36,661 bases of DNA from Ferrimicrobium acidiphilum DSM 19497 (GCF_000949255.1 NZ_JXUW01000028.1:1-36661); one strand, 5' to 3'; positions 17,145 through 26,681 are shown, counted from the first letter of the stretch. Made by a program: numbers and translations. Notes: generated from the letters alone by a model not told the origin.

Positions 17145-17196
17145 GTATCCTCCCCCTTTTTGAACCCAACTACAGGTGTATGCTGTAATGTATCAG

Positions 17197-17226
17197 ATCC
17201 TACGGAATCGTGCTGCCAATTGACAA
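17197..17226 (-). promoter_or_regulatory. promoter of the APC permease
   Basis: On the minus strand TTGTCA (17226-17221, 5 of 6 matches to the -35) is followed by an 18-base spacer and TAGGAT (17202-17197, 4 of 6 matches and TANNNT). It leaves a leader of about 45 bases before the GTG. Confidence 0.4.
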
Positions 17227-17272
17227 ATTTTTATTGAATCCGTAACAAATTCGCGCTTGAACCAACGTATAG

Positions 17273-18022
17273 CTAGAACATCCCCATGACTTCGTTACCG
17301 CCATCTATGACCACCGTGGTTCCGGTCATCCATTGCGCATCCGAGGACAACAAGAACGAAATGACGCCAGCAACATCGTCTGGCTCCCCGATGCGGCCAA
17401 GCGGCAGACGTTGAGAAAGCTGGCCTTCTAACGAGTCAACCAACATGGAGGCAAATTGGGTGCGAATAAGTCCCGGCGCTACCGTGTTCACTCGAATCCG
17501 TGGACCTAGCTCCGCTCCAAACTGCCGAGTCATGTGCAAGAGCGCCGCCTTCTGGACGTTGTACCACCCGATCAGGGGCTCAACATGGAGTCCACCAATG
17601 GAGGCGACGTTCACCACCGCCCCCTGATGATCACGGTCACCAATACGCTTCGCTAACTCTTGAATCATCATGGTTGGCGCTTTGAGATTGACCTGATAGA
17701 CGACGTCCATTACCTTGGGCGTTAACTCCACCATCGGACCAGCCCACGGATTCGTGGCAGCATTATTGACCAACAACGTAACGGTGCCGAGCATCTCCTC
17801 GGTCATATCGAAGATAGCCGCAGGTGCCCCTTCGTCGCGCAGGTTCGCCGGGCAAGTACCGACTACCGCACCAGGAACTGAATCACTAATCTGTCTGGAA
17901 GCTGCGTCGAGTTCATCGGGTTTCCTTGCAACCAGCATCACCTGATGTCCATCTTGAGCGAGCCGCGTAGCGGTAGCGAGCCCAATACCTCGCGATCCTC
18001 CTGTGACAATAGCAACACCCAT
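17273..18022 (-). CDS. short-chain dehydrogenase/reductase (SDR)
   Basis: Classical SDR of 249 residues: cofactor motif TGGSRGIG at about residue 7, NNAA, the active-site Ser in VNVASIGG, the YNVQK catalytic Tyr/Lys, and PGLIRT after the lysine. The ending GTTVVIDGG is typical of FabG-like reductases. VARKP after the second strand has an Arg as in NADPH users. Substrate unknown; it may be a 3-oxoacyl reductase or an alcohol/sugar dehydrogenase. The ATG at 18022 has AAGGAG five bases before it. It is divergent from the YyaL-type gene. Confidence 0.9.
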   Translation of the reverse strand: MGVAIVTGGSRGIGLATATRLAQDGHQVMLVARKPDELDAASRQISDSVPGAVVGTCPANLRDEGAPAAIFDMTEEMLGTVTLLVNNAATNPWAGPMVELTPKVMDVVYQVNLKAPTMMIQELAKRIGDRDHQGAVVNVASIGGLHVEPLIGWYNVQKAALLHMTRQFGAELGPRIRVNTVAPGLIRTQFASMLVDSLEGQLSQRLPLGRIGEPDDVAGVISFLLSSDAQWMTGTTVVIDGGNEVMGMF

Positions 18023-18140
18023 GACAACTCCTTTCGTTAACCTTCCCCAAGATTAGACCACAACCATCGCAGTAAACAGCACGGACGGGCCTCAACACCA
18101 GATGACGCGACCCTCCTGGATGCTAGGCTTGCGATCAACG

Positions 18141-20141
18141 ATGAGCGCAATCCCACCCCCACCAACCAACCGGCTCGCCGAGTCATCAAGTCGGTACTTG
18201 CGCCAGCATGCAAACGATCCAGTTGCATGGCAACCTTATGGCCAAGCCGCCTTTGATCTTGCGGACTCGCTTGATCGTCCGCTTCTGTTATCGATCGGCT
18301 ACTCAGCTTGCCACTGGTGTCACGTCATGGCTCACGAAACTTTCAACAAGCCTGAGATTGCGGACTTTCTAAATAACCACTTCATCTGCATCAAGGTCGA
18401 TCGCGAGGAGCACCCTGATGTAGACGCCCTCTATATGGAGGCACTCATCGCCCAGCAGGGTAATGGCGGATGGCCGATTACTGTCTTCGCCACCGCTACC
18501 GGCGTACCGATCTACTGCGCCACCTACCTACCACCGTACACCAGTGCCCACCTGCCGGGTCTCCTCCCCATCGCAGAGAAGATCATCCGTCTCCGCGACG
18601 AACAGCCTGAAACTCTGCTCGAGGCTAGCAGGGAGTACGAATCAGCCCTCTCTTCACAGCATGCGCTTCCTCAAACCTCCGATCTCGAACTCGATTCAAC
18701 GTTGGTACTAGAGCAGATGATCACTGAGCTGTGGGAGCGCTTTGACCCGGAGTTTGGAGGTTTTGGCAACCAGCCCAAGTTTCCACAACCATATGTCCTT
18801 GACATTCTATGGCGCTCTCGTAGATTGGCTGATGATCCAGCGCGCGTCGAGAAGATGGTCACCACCACCCTCAAAGCGCTAGCCAATGGGGGTATCCATG
18901 ATCACATCGACGGTGGCTTCTTCCGTTACTCAACCGATCGCTTCTGGATCACCCCTCACTTCGAGAAGATGCTCTATGACCAGGCTGGATTGCTCTCACT
19001 ATTTGCTACTGTCGCCGTCGACACCGACGACGAGGATCTACGATGGGTGGCACGACGTATTTTTTCGTTTGCCGTAGCCACGCTAAAGCTTGAAAACGGA
19101 CTCTATGCATCCTCCACCGACGCCGATGCCGAGGGAGATGAAGGCGGTTACTACCTTCTTGGGGCCAAAGAACTCAAGGAGCTGTTAGCCGACGAATACG
19201 ATACTTTTGCCCAGTTCTATGGCGTCAGCGCTGGAGGCAACTTCGAGGGTAGGAGCATCCTCCACCGTCCCACTGGAGCTAGCCCACAACCTAACTCTCA
19301 GGTTTCCCCTATGTTGCCAAAGGTCTCAAGCTATAGACGCGACCGCACAGAACTCGGGATCGACGACAAGGCAACCTGCGACGGCAATGCAGCTTGGGCG
19401 GCTGCCCTCCTCCGAGCGGGACGATTTCTGTCAGATTCTGAGATGCTCAACGAGGGTCTTCAGCTCATCGAGCGAATCCGTGCGATGTTCCGGGAGGGCG
19501 ATGACCTATTTCACGTGAGTTACCAGCAGACGGCAAACATCGATGGCTTCGCCTCCGACTACGTCAACTACGCCGGCGGGATGCTTGAGGCGTTCACCTC
19601 CACCGGCGAGGTTCGCTGGATCGATGAGGCCTCCTGGGCGCTCAAGCGCGCGATTACATTGTTCACCAGTGCCAACGGCCCGGAACTCGCCATCGGTCGC
19701 CGAGGTGGTACGCTACCCTTCCAGAGTTTTGACCGCTATGACGGTGCCACTCCATCTACCAACTCACTATTTGCGTGGTTGACCCATAGGGTTGGCTTCA
19801 TCACCGACGACTCAGAACTCCAGGAGACTGCAAGACAGGTGATCCATGCCTACTTGCCGCTAATCGCACGAGTTCCCGCGTCGTTCTCGATCCTCTGCTG
19901 GGTCCATACCGAGCTCGAGCTTGGCACCACCGAGGTTCTAATTCCTGGTCACGGCCATCAACAACTGGTAGATGTAGCGCTCTCAAACACTCGTGGCGAT
20001 CTAATAGTGGTCCATGGTGATGCCACTCCGCTCTTGACTGGGCTCGAGAGCGGCTCGGCCTACCTGTGTCAGAACCGTGTCTGCCACTTGCCTACCACCG
20101 ACCCCGCGGCCCTACGCAGCGCACTTGAGAGGATTGAATGA
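18141..20141 (+). CDS. thioredoxin-fold DUF255 protein, YyaL/SPATA20 type
   Basis: A 666-residue member of the YyaL/spermatogenesis-associated protein 20 family: an N-terminal thioredoxin-like DUF255 domain (RLAESSSRYLRQHANDPVAW, CHWCH at residues 57-61, VDREEHPDVDALYM) followed by an alpha/alpha six-barrel resembling N-acylglucosamine 2-epimerases (GGIHDHIDGGFFRYSTDRFW, FEKMLYDQAGLLS, STDADAEGDEGGYYLL). The biochemical role of the family is not settled. In-frame starts at 18102, 18120 and 18141 are possible; I chose 18141 because family similarity begins just after it, but none has a clear ribosome-binding site. Its stop overlaps the next gene as ATGA. Confidence 0.88.
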   Translation: MSAIPPPPTNRLAESSSRYLRQHANDPVAWQPYGQAAFDLADSLDRPLLLSIGYSACHWCHVMAHETFNKPEIADFLNNHFICIKVDREEHPDVDALYMEALIAQQGNGGWPITVFATATGVPIYCATYLPPYTSAHLPGLLPIAEKIIRLRDEQPETLLEASREYESALSSQHALPQTSDLELDSTLVLEQMITELWERFDPEFGGFGNQPKFPQPYVLDILWRSRRLADDPARVEKMVTTTLKALANGGIHDHIDGGFFRYSTDRFWITPHFEKMLYDQAGLLSLFATVAVDTDDEDLRWVARRIFSFAVATLKLENGLYASSTDADAEGDEGGYYLLGAKELKELLADEYDTFAQFYGVSAGGNFEGRSILHRPTGASPQPNSQVSPMLPKVSSYRRDRTELGIDDKATCDGNAAWAAALLRAGRFLSDSEMLNEGLQLIERIRAMFREGDDLFHVSYQQTANIDGFASDYVNYAGGMLEAFTSTGEVRWIDEASWALKRAITLFTSANGPELAIGRRGGTLPFQSFDRYDGATPSTNSLFAWLTHRVGFITDDSELQETARQVIHAYLPLIARVPASFSILCWVHTELELGTTEVLIPGHGHQQLVDVALSNTRGDLIVVHGDATPLLTGLESGSAYLCQNRVCHLPTTDPAALRSALERIE

Positions 20142-20749
20142 AACCGGTCGCTCGCTACCTTCTCCTTGGCTCGATAGCAGAGAACAGCCTACATCGTGAG
20201 CTAATCGTGGCTGATACCGCCAAACGTCGGCTCCTACGACTTCAACTCCCGGTAGACACCGAGATCGAGGCACCCAGCTACATGGATCTTGAGAACGCCG
20301 CTCCGACCTCCGATGTTGACCCAGCACGCCCAGAGCAGATCCGCGCCACTACCCTTCGCCGCATCAGCCGACCTCCCAAGTCCAAGCTTGTCGCAGCAGT
20401 TCTTGAGGAGCTCTCTCAAACCGAGGAGTTGCCTCCGCTCTTCCTCCCCGGTCCAAGCGTCGCCTACTCACGTTTCGACGCTTCATTTCCATCGGTAGCG
20501 AGCCTCGCTCTCCACGATCCAATTCTCGAACCTCAATTGGATGGCAAATTGCTGCTTGGGTTTGTCTGGCATGGGCGCCGCCATCATGTTCCATTCACCA
20601 AGGAACTCGCAGGCCACTTTGACGTCAACACCCAAGTGGGCGGGCGCAAATGGAAGCTCGTCAGGGATGGGATCCCTGCATACGCCGTTGCCGCCTACAG
20701 CGCCCCATTCGAAGGGTACTGCAAAAAGTGGATCGTCGCACTCTACTAG
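20138..20749 (+). CDS. unknown protein coupled to YyaL-type gene
   Basis: A 203-residue protein I do not recognise. It begins in the ATGA overlap with the DUF255 gene, so coupled translation and a shared role are likely. No signal peptide or long membrane helix is seen. The sequence has a proline-rich middle (SRPPKSK) and a C-terminal region rich in aromatic and basic residues (FVWHGRRHHVPF, GRKWKLVRDG). Codon use looks like its neighbours, so it seems a genuine gene. It could be a partner or regulator of the thioredoxin-fold protein, which is a guess from position only. Confidence 0.75.
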   Translation: MKPVARYLLLGSIAENSLHRELIVADTAKRRLLRLQLPVDTEIEAPSYMDLENAAPTSDVDPARPEQIRATTLRRISRPPKSKLVAAVLEELSQTEELPPLFLPGPSVAYSRFDASFPSVASLALHDPILEPQLDGKLLLGFVWHGRRHHVPFTKELAGHFDVNTQVGGRKWKLVRDGIPAYAVAAYSAPFEGYCKKWIVALY

Positions 20750-20903
20750 CAGCTGAGCGCCCTGTAGGGCTAGCGCGCAAACTACCGCGGCTTTACTCCA
20801 TGTTTGCACCAGCTTTGGAACTCAGTGCCTCACAACCTAAGAGGTCAGCTCTGAAATGAACAACCGCATGATCTCTGCGAGGATTAAGTCAATAGTGGGA
20901 CCT

Positions 20904-23174
20904 TCATAACTGCACCATCCGTTCCATAACGCCATCGAATTTTAAACCCGCGAGATATCGTCCGCCGTGCCTCTCCACCCACTGCACTTCAGCCCCACCC
21001 GAGCGCCGGTCACCCAGGTCTACCTGATAATGATCACCCAAACTGAGTCGTCGAGGTGAGAGAATGCGGCATCCCCCGAAACTGAGGTCTTCGAGATCCA
21101 CCTCAAAGGATGGGGCGAGCTCGAACTCTTCCTGGCGCAGGTGTGCAATACCGTGTGTGGCCACTCGCAATTCGGTTCGCAGGGCTGGATTGGCCTTGCG
21201 CGCAGCCCCTATGACCGTCCGCGCTGCCGCGCCGGCAATACCTGCGCTCACCTCACGGTCGTGTCGTACCCAGCGAGGCGAGGAGGTGATCTTAGCCACG
21301 AGCTTGACGGCCTCGGCAGGGGGCAGCTCATCGAACTCGAAGCCGACCAGCAGGCCGTTGTTGGTTTCGCTAACCCACCGGCTACTTCCAGAGATAAGAC
21401 CGATCCCGTCGATTGCGATCTCTCCCTTCTGCTCCAACTGGCGAGCTGCCTCAGTGGGACCGAACGCGTTCGACCACGGCAGGGCGAATCGCACGCCGTT
21501 GAAGCTGAGATCGAGAACTCTACCCTCCACGGGCGCGCCTTTCCACAGTCGCACTTCGACCGGTAAGTCGACCTCCGTGCGTTCGGTGCTTCGCTTGCGA
21601 GGTCGCTCGAGGCAGACCAGGATAGCCATCACCAGACCAACCAGGTTGTAGACGGTCCAGAAGGAGATGATCACCACCGAGCCAAAGTTGAACTCGCCCG
21701 GCGACAGCACGAATGCGTTGAGCAGCGCATAAAGCGACAGACCCAGCAGCACGATGTGAGGCGACGCGATCGCCACGCGGAAGTTTAACTTATCGGTTGA
21801 AACACCCTTGGGTGTCACCGCAAATACTTTCTTACTGAACCCCAGCCACTCAGTGACGATCGCGACCGCGATAGTCGGCGCCATGGCTATCTCGTACACG
21901 TGGGACCAGGTGAAACTGCGACGCCCCTGAGAGGCCACCTTCATGCCCACAAATGACGCCACGAAGTAGGGCAGCCAGATCACAAGAATCGACGATACCC
22001 CGGCGTGTAAGATCGGTATGCCACCGATCAGGTATACGAGCGGCGCGAGGATGAACACGATCTTGAGAATGCCGAAATTCCAGTACACAATGCCAGCGGC
22101 ATAGATCCAGCGCTGCATCCAGGACAGGCCGGGCAAGGTGAGAGGGTTCCACTTGCGCGCTGTTTGGATATTGCCGCGTGCCCACCGGATGCGCTGGGTG
22201 AGCAGATCGGATAAGTTCTCCGCAGCAAGGCCAGCGGCGATGATGTCAGGCACGAACAGGGTGCGGTAACCCGCCGCTTGAAGGAGCATCCCCGTCGCCA
22301 TGTCCTCGGTGATCACGCCAATTGCGAAGCCGCCTATGGCGTCCAGCGCCGTACGTCGGATCACCGCGTTGCTCCCGACGTACATCACTGCATTGAAGCG
22401 GCCGTTGCCGGCCTGCAGGGTTCTCATGAAGAGGTCTTGTTCGTTGGGAAGTCCCTTGCCCGAGAACAGGTTGTGCTGGAACAGATCCTGATTGTGGAAC
22501 GCCTGTGGGGCCTGCACGAACGCAAGATTTTCGTCGACGAAATAGCCTACGGTCTTCTCGAGAAAGTCGACCGTGGGGATCATGTCCGCATCAAGGGTGA
22601 CCACGAGCTCTCCACCACTGTTAGCGAGGGCGTTGTTAAGGTTGCCCGCCTTTGCGTGCTGGTGTTCGTCGCGTTCCAGGTACTCGGCGCCATAGCGCTT
22701 GGCCAACTTTCTAACCGCTGGTCGACTTCCATCGTCGCAGAGGTACACGGTGAAGTCACCTGGATAACGGATACTCATCGCCCCGGCGAGAGTGGGCTCG
22801 AGTACCCCGATCGACTCGCTAAAGGTCGCTATGTAGATATCAACTGATGGGATGCTAGCGAGTGCCGACAACGGTACGGGTACGTGTTCCACCTGTCGCC
22901 ACCCCCTCACGGTGGACGCCACCATTTGCACTATCGCCGCGAGTTCTGCCGCCACAAGCAGGACCCCAGCGACGAGGGATATCCAGTTGCCGGAAGGGAT
23001 CGTGAACAATACGCGCCAGGTAATGTAAATGAGCGAGGATCCGAGTGCCACAACAAGGCCCACTCGCTGGGTGGAACCGGGCCGTCGTCGCTCAACAAGC
23101 CACGAGATCCCCACGATCGAGAACACGACGATCGAATAGACAGCCGACCAAGGCCAGAACATCGGCTCACTCAT
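20904..23174 (-). CDS. cellulose-synthase-like glycosyltransferase with two PilZ domains
   Basis: A 756-residue membrane glycosyltransferase of family 2, BcsA-like. N-terminal membrane helices precede the catalytic domain with YLCDDGS, LDADM (metal-binding), VITEDMA (catalytic) and QRIRWARG (QxxRW) motifs; further helices follow. The C-terminus holds a PilZ domain with RSTER and DLSFNG and, about 150 residues later, a second signature RTELR and DLSFGG, so both have the RxxxR and DxSxxG c-di-GMP motifs. It probably makes an exopolysaccharide and is switched by c-di-GMP. No bcsB or other partner is nearby. The start is ATG 23174 or GTG 23198; 23174 has a GGTGG upstream. Confidence 0.9.
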   Translation of the reverse strand: MSEPMFWPWSAVYSIVVFSIVGISWLVERRRPGSTQRVGLVVALGSSLIYITWRVLFTIPSGNWISLVAGVLLVAAELAAIVQMVASTVRGWRQVEHVPVPLSALASIPSVDIYIATFSESIGVLEPTLAGAMSIRYPGDFTVYLCDDGSRPAVRKLAKRYGAEYLERDEHQHAKAGNLNNALANSGGELVVTLDADMIPTVDFLEKTVGYFVDENLAFVQAPQAFHNQDLFQHNLFSGKGLPNEQDLFMRTLQAGNGRFNAVMYVGSNAVIRRTALDAIGGFAIGVITEDMATGMLLQAAGYRTLFVPDIIAAGLAAENLSDLLTQRIRWARGNIQTARKWNPLTLPGLSWMQRWIYAAGIVYWNFGILKIVFILAPLVYLIGGIPILHAGVSSILVIWLPYFVASFVGMKVASQGRRSFTWSHVYEIAMAPTIAVAIVTEWLGFSKKVFAVTPKGVSTDKLNFRVAIASPHIVLLGLSLYALLNAFVLSPGEFNFGSVVIISFWTVYNLVGLVMAILVCLERPRKRSTERTEVDLPVEVRLWKGAPVEGRVLDLSFNGVRFALPWSNAFGPTEAARQLEQKGEIAIDGIGLISGSSRWVSETNNGLLVGFEFDELPPAEAVKLVAKITSSPRWVRHDREVSAGIAGAAARTVIGAARKANPALRTELRVATHGIAHLRQEEFELAPSFEVDLEDLSFGGCRILSPRRLSLGDHYQVDLGDRRSGGAEVQWVERHGGRYLAGLKFDGVMERMVQL

Positions 23175-23952
23175 GCGCCACCGACCGACATGAGCCACAG
23201 CCCTTGTGGCACGGTGATTTGCGAAGTACAGCCAGGATGTCGAGTAGGTCGAGTCTGAGATCTGGCATGTGGACGAGTCGACCCACCGACCTGACTGGGA
23301 ATGGTTATCCGTCCCTGAGTACCGCCAGTTCGCCTAATGATTAGTCTGAGATCGTTCCCAGCCTCGGAAGACACCCCAAACTTCTCGACCCTCTTGTAGA
23401 CCGCTCTAAGCAGATGTCGATAAGGACCATGAAGTTTGGATGTAACCACACCTTTTGTCGAACTAACAGGTATCCGCTCGGCAATAATGTTCTCACTCAG
23501 GTTTGCGATAGTGGCTCTCCGAAGCTGTAGGCAAGCAATGAGGACTTACCTTTCCCCCACCTGGAGCAACAAGAGCTATGTAGTCTCCCGGAGTTTTAAC
23601 AGAGCTCAGCAAGCGGGTGTCGAAGCTTTGCAAGTTTGCAAGCTGGTCGAATCGGATGCAGTACACCATGTGTTCTTGAGATGGACGTATTGGAGCGAAA
23701 GTTCGGAGTCGATCAAGCTGTGTAAGCATGTCAAGTGTATCGGCAACTCCGGTGTCAACTTGATGTTTGTGCGGTGGTGATCCATCTCTCGTTCGAGAAG
23801 GCCGACCAAAATAGATATGAGAGGAAAGCTCATCTTAGGGCTGGTTGCACGCACCAGATCAAGTCATCGCATTACTCGCTGCCTGCGCACCGACACGTCA
23901 CAACTTCGTGACCGACTAAAGAGAATGCTAAGGTTGCAAGGATGGAGGAGAG
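23175..23952. other. long gap with possible gene remnants
   Basis: About 780 bases with no confident gene. Minus-strand frames at 23171-23449 and 23493-23729, and an overlapping frame at 23606-23854, read as sensible protein in pieces (for example LTQLDRLRTFAPIRPSQEHM at the start of the second), but no family is recognised. The two frames at 23493-23729 and 23606-23854 might be one gene broken by a frameshift near 23740. This could be a decayed gene. Confidence 0.4.
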
Positions 23953-24540
23953 ATGACAAAGGTACCATTCTGGTTCAACACAACTGAGCAGGCTCCAAAT
24001 CTCGACGCTGATATCGCCGAACGAATCGAAGCAGTCCGCGAGAGGTCGGGCTTCCTGCCCAACGTGTTCGCTACGCTATCATACTTCCCTGCTGAATTCC
24101 GTGCCTTCTTCGCCTACCATGACGCTCTCATGGAGGGAGACGACTCAGGTCTCACGAAGGCAGAGCGCGAGATGATCGTGGTGTCGACCTCAGCTGCCAA
24201 CGAATGCACCTACTGCGTCGTTGCGCATGGGGCCATCTATCGAATCCGATCCAAGCATCCCTATCGTTCCGATCAGGTGGCGATCGACTTCGAGCGAGCC
24301 GAACTCAGCGAACGTGAGAAAGCGATACTGCGATTCGCCCATACCGTATCACTCCACCCACAGACCGTTACCGAGGAGAGCTTTACCCCTCTATATGATC
24401 TCGGCTTCTCCGATGAAGATATCTGGCAGATCGGGGCAATCGCCTCCTTCTTTGCCCTCTCCAATCGCTTGGCGGGTTTTGCGCGGATCATGCCGAACCA
24501 GGAGTTCTATCTCATGGGCCGAGATCGCCCACTCCCTTAG
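23953..24540 (+). CDS. AhpD-like peroxidase-related enzyme
   Basis: A 195-residue protein of the carboxymuconolactone decarboxylase/AhpD-like fold, of the peroxidase-related type. The signature ECTYCVVAHG contains E84, the redox pair C85 and C88, and H92, which in AhpD work as a disulfide-reducing site. N-terminal residues RSGFLPNVFATLSYFP and the later GFSDEDIWQIGAIASFFALSNRLAG are typical of the family. It probably acts in hydroperoxide or disulfide metabolism in the cytoplasm. The ATG at 23953 follows GGAGGAG. It stands alone. Confidence 0.88.
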   Translation: MTKVPFWFNTTEQAPNLDADIAERIEAVRERSGFLPNVFATLSYFPAEFRAFFAYHDALMEGDDSGLTKAEREMIVVSTSAANECTYCVVAHGAIYRIRSKHPYRSDQVAIDFERAELSEREKAILRFAHTVSLHPQTVTEESFTPLYDLGFSDEDIWQIGAIASFFALSNRLAGFARIMPNQEFYLMGRDRPLP

Positions 24541-24693
24541 ACGAATCCGCGATACTCGTCTGGGGAAGCTGACTTAACTATCCGAACAATCCTTTGATCT
24601 CGGACAAATCTAGGCTCTATGACCTTGTTCCCAACAGTGCTCAGACCTGTAGTTGGCTTTCGAAGCCGTAGCTCAAGCGCCTACAGCGAATCC

Positions 24694-25140
24694 CTACCAG
24701 TCCCGACGATACCTGTCCTGGTAACGATACTGCATCATCATCCGATGACGGCGGCGACGTGGCAAAGCGACCAAAAGGAAGATCAAACCAGCGAGGATAA
24801 AAAGTGGACCGACCGCCGGCGCCGCTCCCGCCAGAATAAAAAAGGCAAAGAAGGCTATAAGCACCGACCGCGAACGTGGTCGTCGCAACGGTTGTTGTAC
24901 CTGCGTCGGTTCAACCGGACGACTCGGGAAGGCATGTTCATACAAAAACGAGTAGTCGTAAGGAAGATCCTCAACCAGAGCCACCAAATCCGCATAGCTA
25001 ACCGTAGTGTGAACACGCTCGAGACGGTCGGTAAACTCGCTCTGAGTAAGCCTGCCGTCTTCGAAACCCTTCCGAAGCAGCGACTCCACGCGCTCTCGAT
25101 CACTCGCGGAGTTCCTTATGTGCATTGGATCGATAGCCAT
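24694..25140 (-). CDS. DUF1707 membrane protein
   Basis: A 148-residue protein with an N-terminal DUF1707 domain (IRNSASDRERVESLLRKGF, GRLTQSEFTDRLERV, YADLVALVEDLP), found mainly in actinobacteria, and a C-terminal half with two hydrophobic segments (SVLIAFFAFFILAGAA and LFILAGLIFLLVAL) followed by a very basic Arg/Tyr-rich tail. It is probably membrane-anchored with DUF1707 in the cytoplasm; function unknown. No ribosome-binding site precedes the ATG, but TAGAGT lies six bases upstream, so it looks leaderless. Confidence 0.85.
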   Translation of the reverse strand: MAIDPMHIRNSASDRERVESLLRKGFEDGRLTQSEFTDRLERVHTTVSYADLVALVEDLPYDYSFLYEHAFPSRPVEPTQVQQPLRRPRSRSVLIAFFAFFILAGAAPAVGPLFILAGLIFLLVALPRRRRHRMMMQYRYQDRYRRDW

Positions 25141-25146
25141 AACCCA

Positions 25147-25152
25147 ACTCTA
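25147..25152 (-). promoter_or_regulatory. -10 element TAGAGT for a leaderless DUF1707 mRNA
   Basis: On the minus strand TAGAGT (25152-25147) fits TANNNT and ends six bases before the ATG at 25140. No purine-rich ribosome-binding site is present. Confidence 0.45.
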
Positions 25153-25384
25153 GCGCATTTCACACAAACATGACCGGAAAGCAGCAAAAGCTAACCCGAG
25201 CGCTTCTCATGGTTCCACGCAGGTATGACAAGCTAGCCAACATCTAACGGCCACTCACTGGTGGTTTCTTGACGAAGAACAACCTGGCATCTATGCCCCA
25301 CCACGCATGTCTAGCGCTACCCTGGTCACAGGCCGCCTTAGCTTAAGGCAGTGGGCTCTTGTCGAGAAGACCAATTCTATAACT

Positions 25385-25407
25385 CAGGTGATGATACCAC
25401 TCACCTG
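25385..25407 (-). terminator. weak hairpin downstream of alcohol dehydrogenase
   Basis: CAGGTGA (25385-25391) and TCACCTG (25401-25407) form a perfect 7-bp stem with a 9-base loop, about 40 bases beyond the stop of the dehydrogenase. There is no strong T-run, so termination here is only possible. Otherwise the 25141-25446 gap holds nothing I can name. Confidence 0.35.
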
Positions 25408-25446
25408 GTCATCGTGCCGGTAATCGGCTGAGCAACCAGGTCAGGC

Positions 25447-26559
25447 CTAGGTGTCGTAGACGATCATGCCGCGTACGTTAGCACCGTCACGCATGTCTGC
25501 ATAACCCTGATTAATCTCATCGAGTGTGTACGTCTTGGTCACTAGCTCGTCGAGTTTGAGGTCACCACGTTGGTACCACGACAACAATCTAGGGATGTCA
25601 GCACGTGGGTTCGCAGAGCCGAAGAGCGAGCCGTGCACGCTCTTTTGATACAGGGTGAGATCAAGCAGGGACATAGTTACCTCTGTCTCGTACGCACTCG
25701 CCAAACCGGTCACCACGATTCGTCCGTTCTTGCCGACAAGGGCAAGTGCATCGGCCATCATCGATCCCTCGACAACCCCAGGCGTCATGATCACAGCGTT
25801 CGCCATGGCTCCCCAAGAGATATCGCTGATCATCTCCTTTGCCTCGGCCATCGAGGCAGCGTCATGGGTCGCACCAAACTCGTAGGCCCTATTCCGCTTC
25901 CAAGCGTTAGGGTCAATAACGACGATCATGCCAGCACCAGCAAGGCGCGCCCCTTGCACTGCGTTCATACCGATACCACCGACACCCACAACAGCCACAA
26001 TGTCGCCTGGTTTTACCTCGCCGGTAGTGATCGCTGAGCCTACTCCGGTCGTAACTCCGCATCCAACAAGAGCGGCGTAGCGCAACGGAATATCCTCATT
26101 GATCTTCACTACAGAAGACTCATGAGCCACTACGTAGGGGGCGAAGGTGCCCAACAGACAAAAGGTCCCTACTCCTTGACCACGAGCAGTGATACGCTGT
26201 CCGCCAGCAAGTTCAGACCCGGAGACGAGATGAGCACCAAGGACGCAGAGGTTCTGGTGTCCACTCGAACACATGTCACAGACTCCACAGGCTGGTATGA
26301 AGGAGAGGACCACATGGTCGCCCTCGGCGACTGAGGTCACACCCTCTCCCACCGCCTCTACTATGCCGGATCCCTCGTGGCCACCAACCATAGGCAATGG
26401 AGCTGGAAGATCGCCAGTTACCAGGTGCTCATCGGAGTGACAAAGACCCGAGGCGACCAGCTTGACTCGCACCTCATAGGCGAGCGGGTCCGCAAGCTCC
26501 ACCTCCTCGACGCTCCAGTCAGACTTTGGCTCCCATAACACTGCCGCGGGCATCTTCAT
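25447..26559 (-). CDS. NDMA-type zinc-dependent alcohol dehydrogenase
   Basis: Medium-chain zinc alcohol dehydrogenase of 370 residues, the length of the NDMA-dependent family typical of actinobacteria. Catalytic zinc ligands are C40 (LCHSDEH), H61 with E62 (GGHEGSG) and the Cys in VGCGVTTG; the structural zinc site is C91, C94, C97 and C105. The NAD motif is VVGVGGIGMNAVQGA, followed by VVIDPNAWKRN, where Asp favours NAD. In the named family the NAD is tightly bound and NDMA is an artificial electron acceptor; the natural one is often a mycofactocin system, which is not in this window. The start ATG at 26559 follows GGGGGAA. Divergent from dnaE. Confidence 0.9.
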   Translation of the reverse strand: MKMPAAVLWEPKSDWSVEEVELADPLAYEVRVKLVASGLCHSDEHLVTGDLPAPLPMVGGHEGSGIVEAVGEGVTSVAEGDHVVLSFIPACGVCDMCSSGHQNLCVLGAHLVSGSELAGGQRITARGQGVGTFCLLGTFAPYVVAHESSVVKINEDIPLRYAALVGCGVTTGVGSAITTGEVKPGDIVAVVGVGGIGMNAVQGARLAGAGMIVVIDPNAWKRNRAYEFGATHDAASMAEAKEMISDISWGAMANAVIMTPGVVEGSMMADALALVGKNGRIVVTGLASAYETEVTMSLLDLTLYQKSVHGSLFGSANPRADIPRLLSWYQRGDLKLDELVTKTYTLDEINQGYADMRDGANVRGMIVYDT

Positions 26560-26681
26560 GTGAATTCCCCCTTCTCACCTGGCCCCAATCCTAGCAAAAA
26601 GGAGGCCGTCTGTGTGGTCGCAAAAAGAATCCGCTCACGCCGACGAAGCCACCCCACGGTGCTCACTAATCTGGAGGACAG

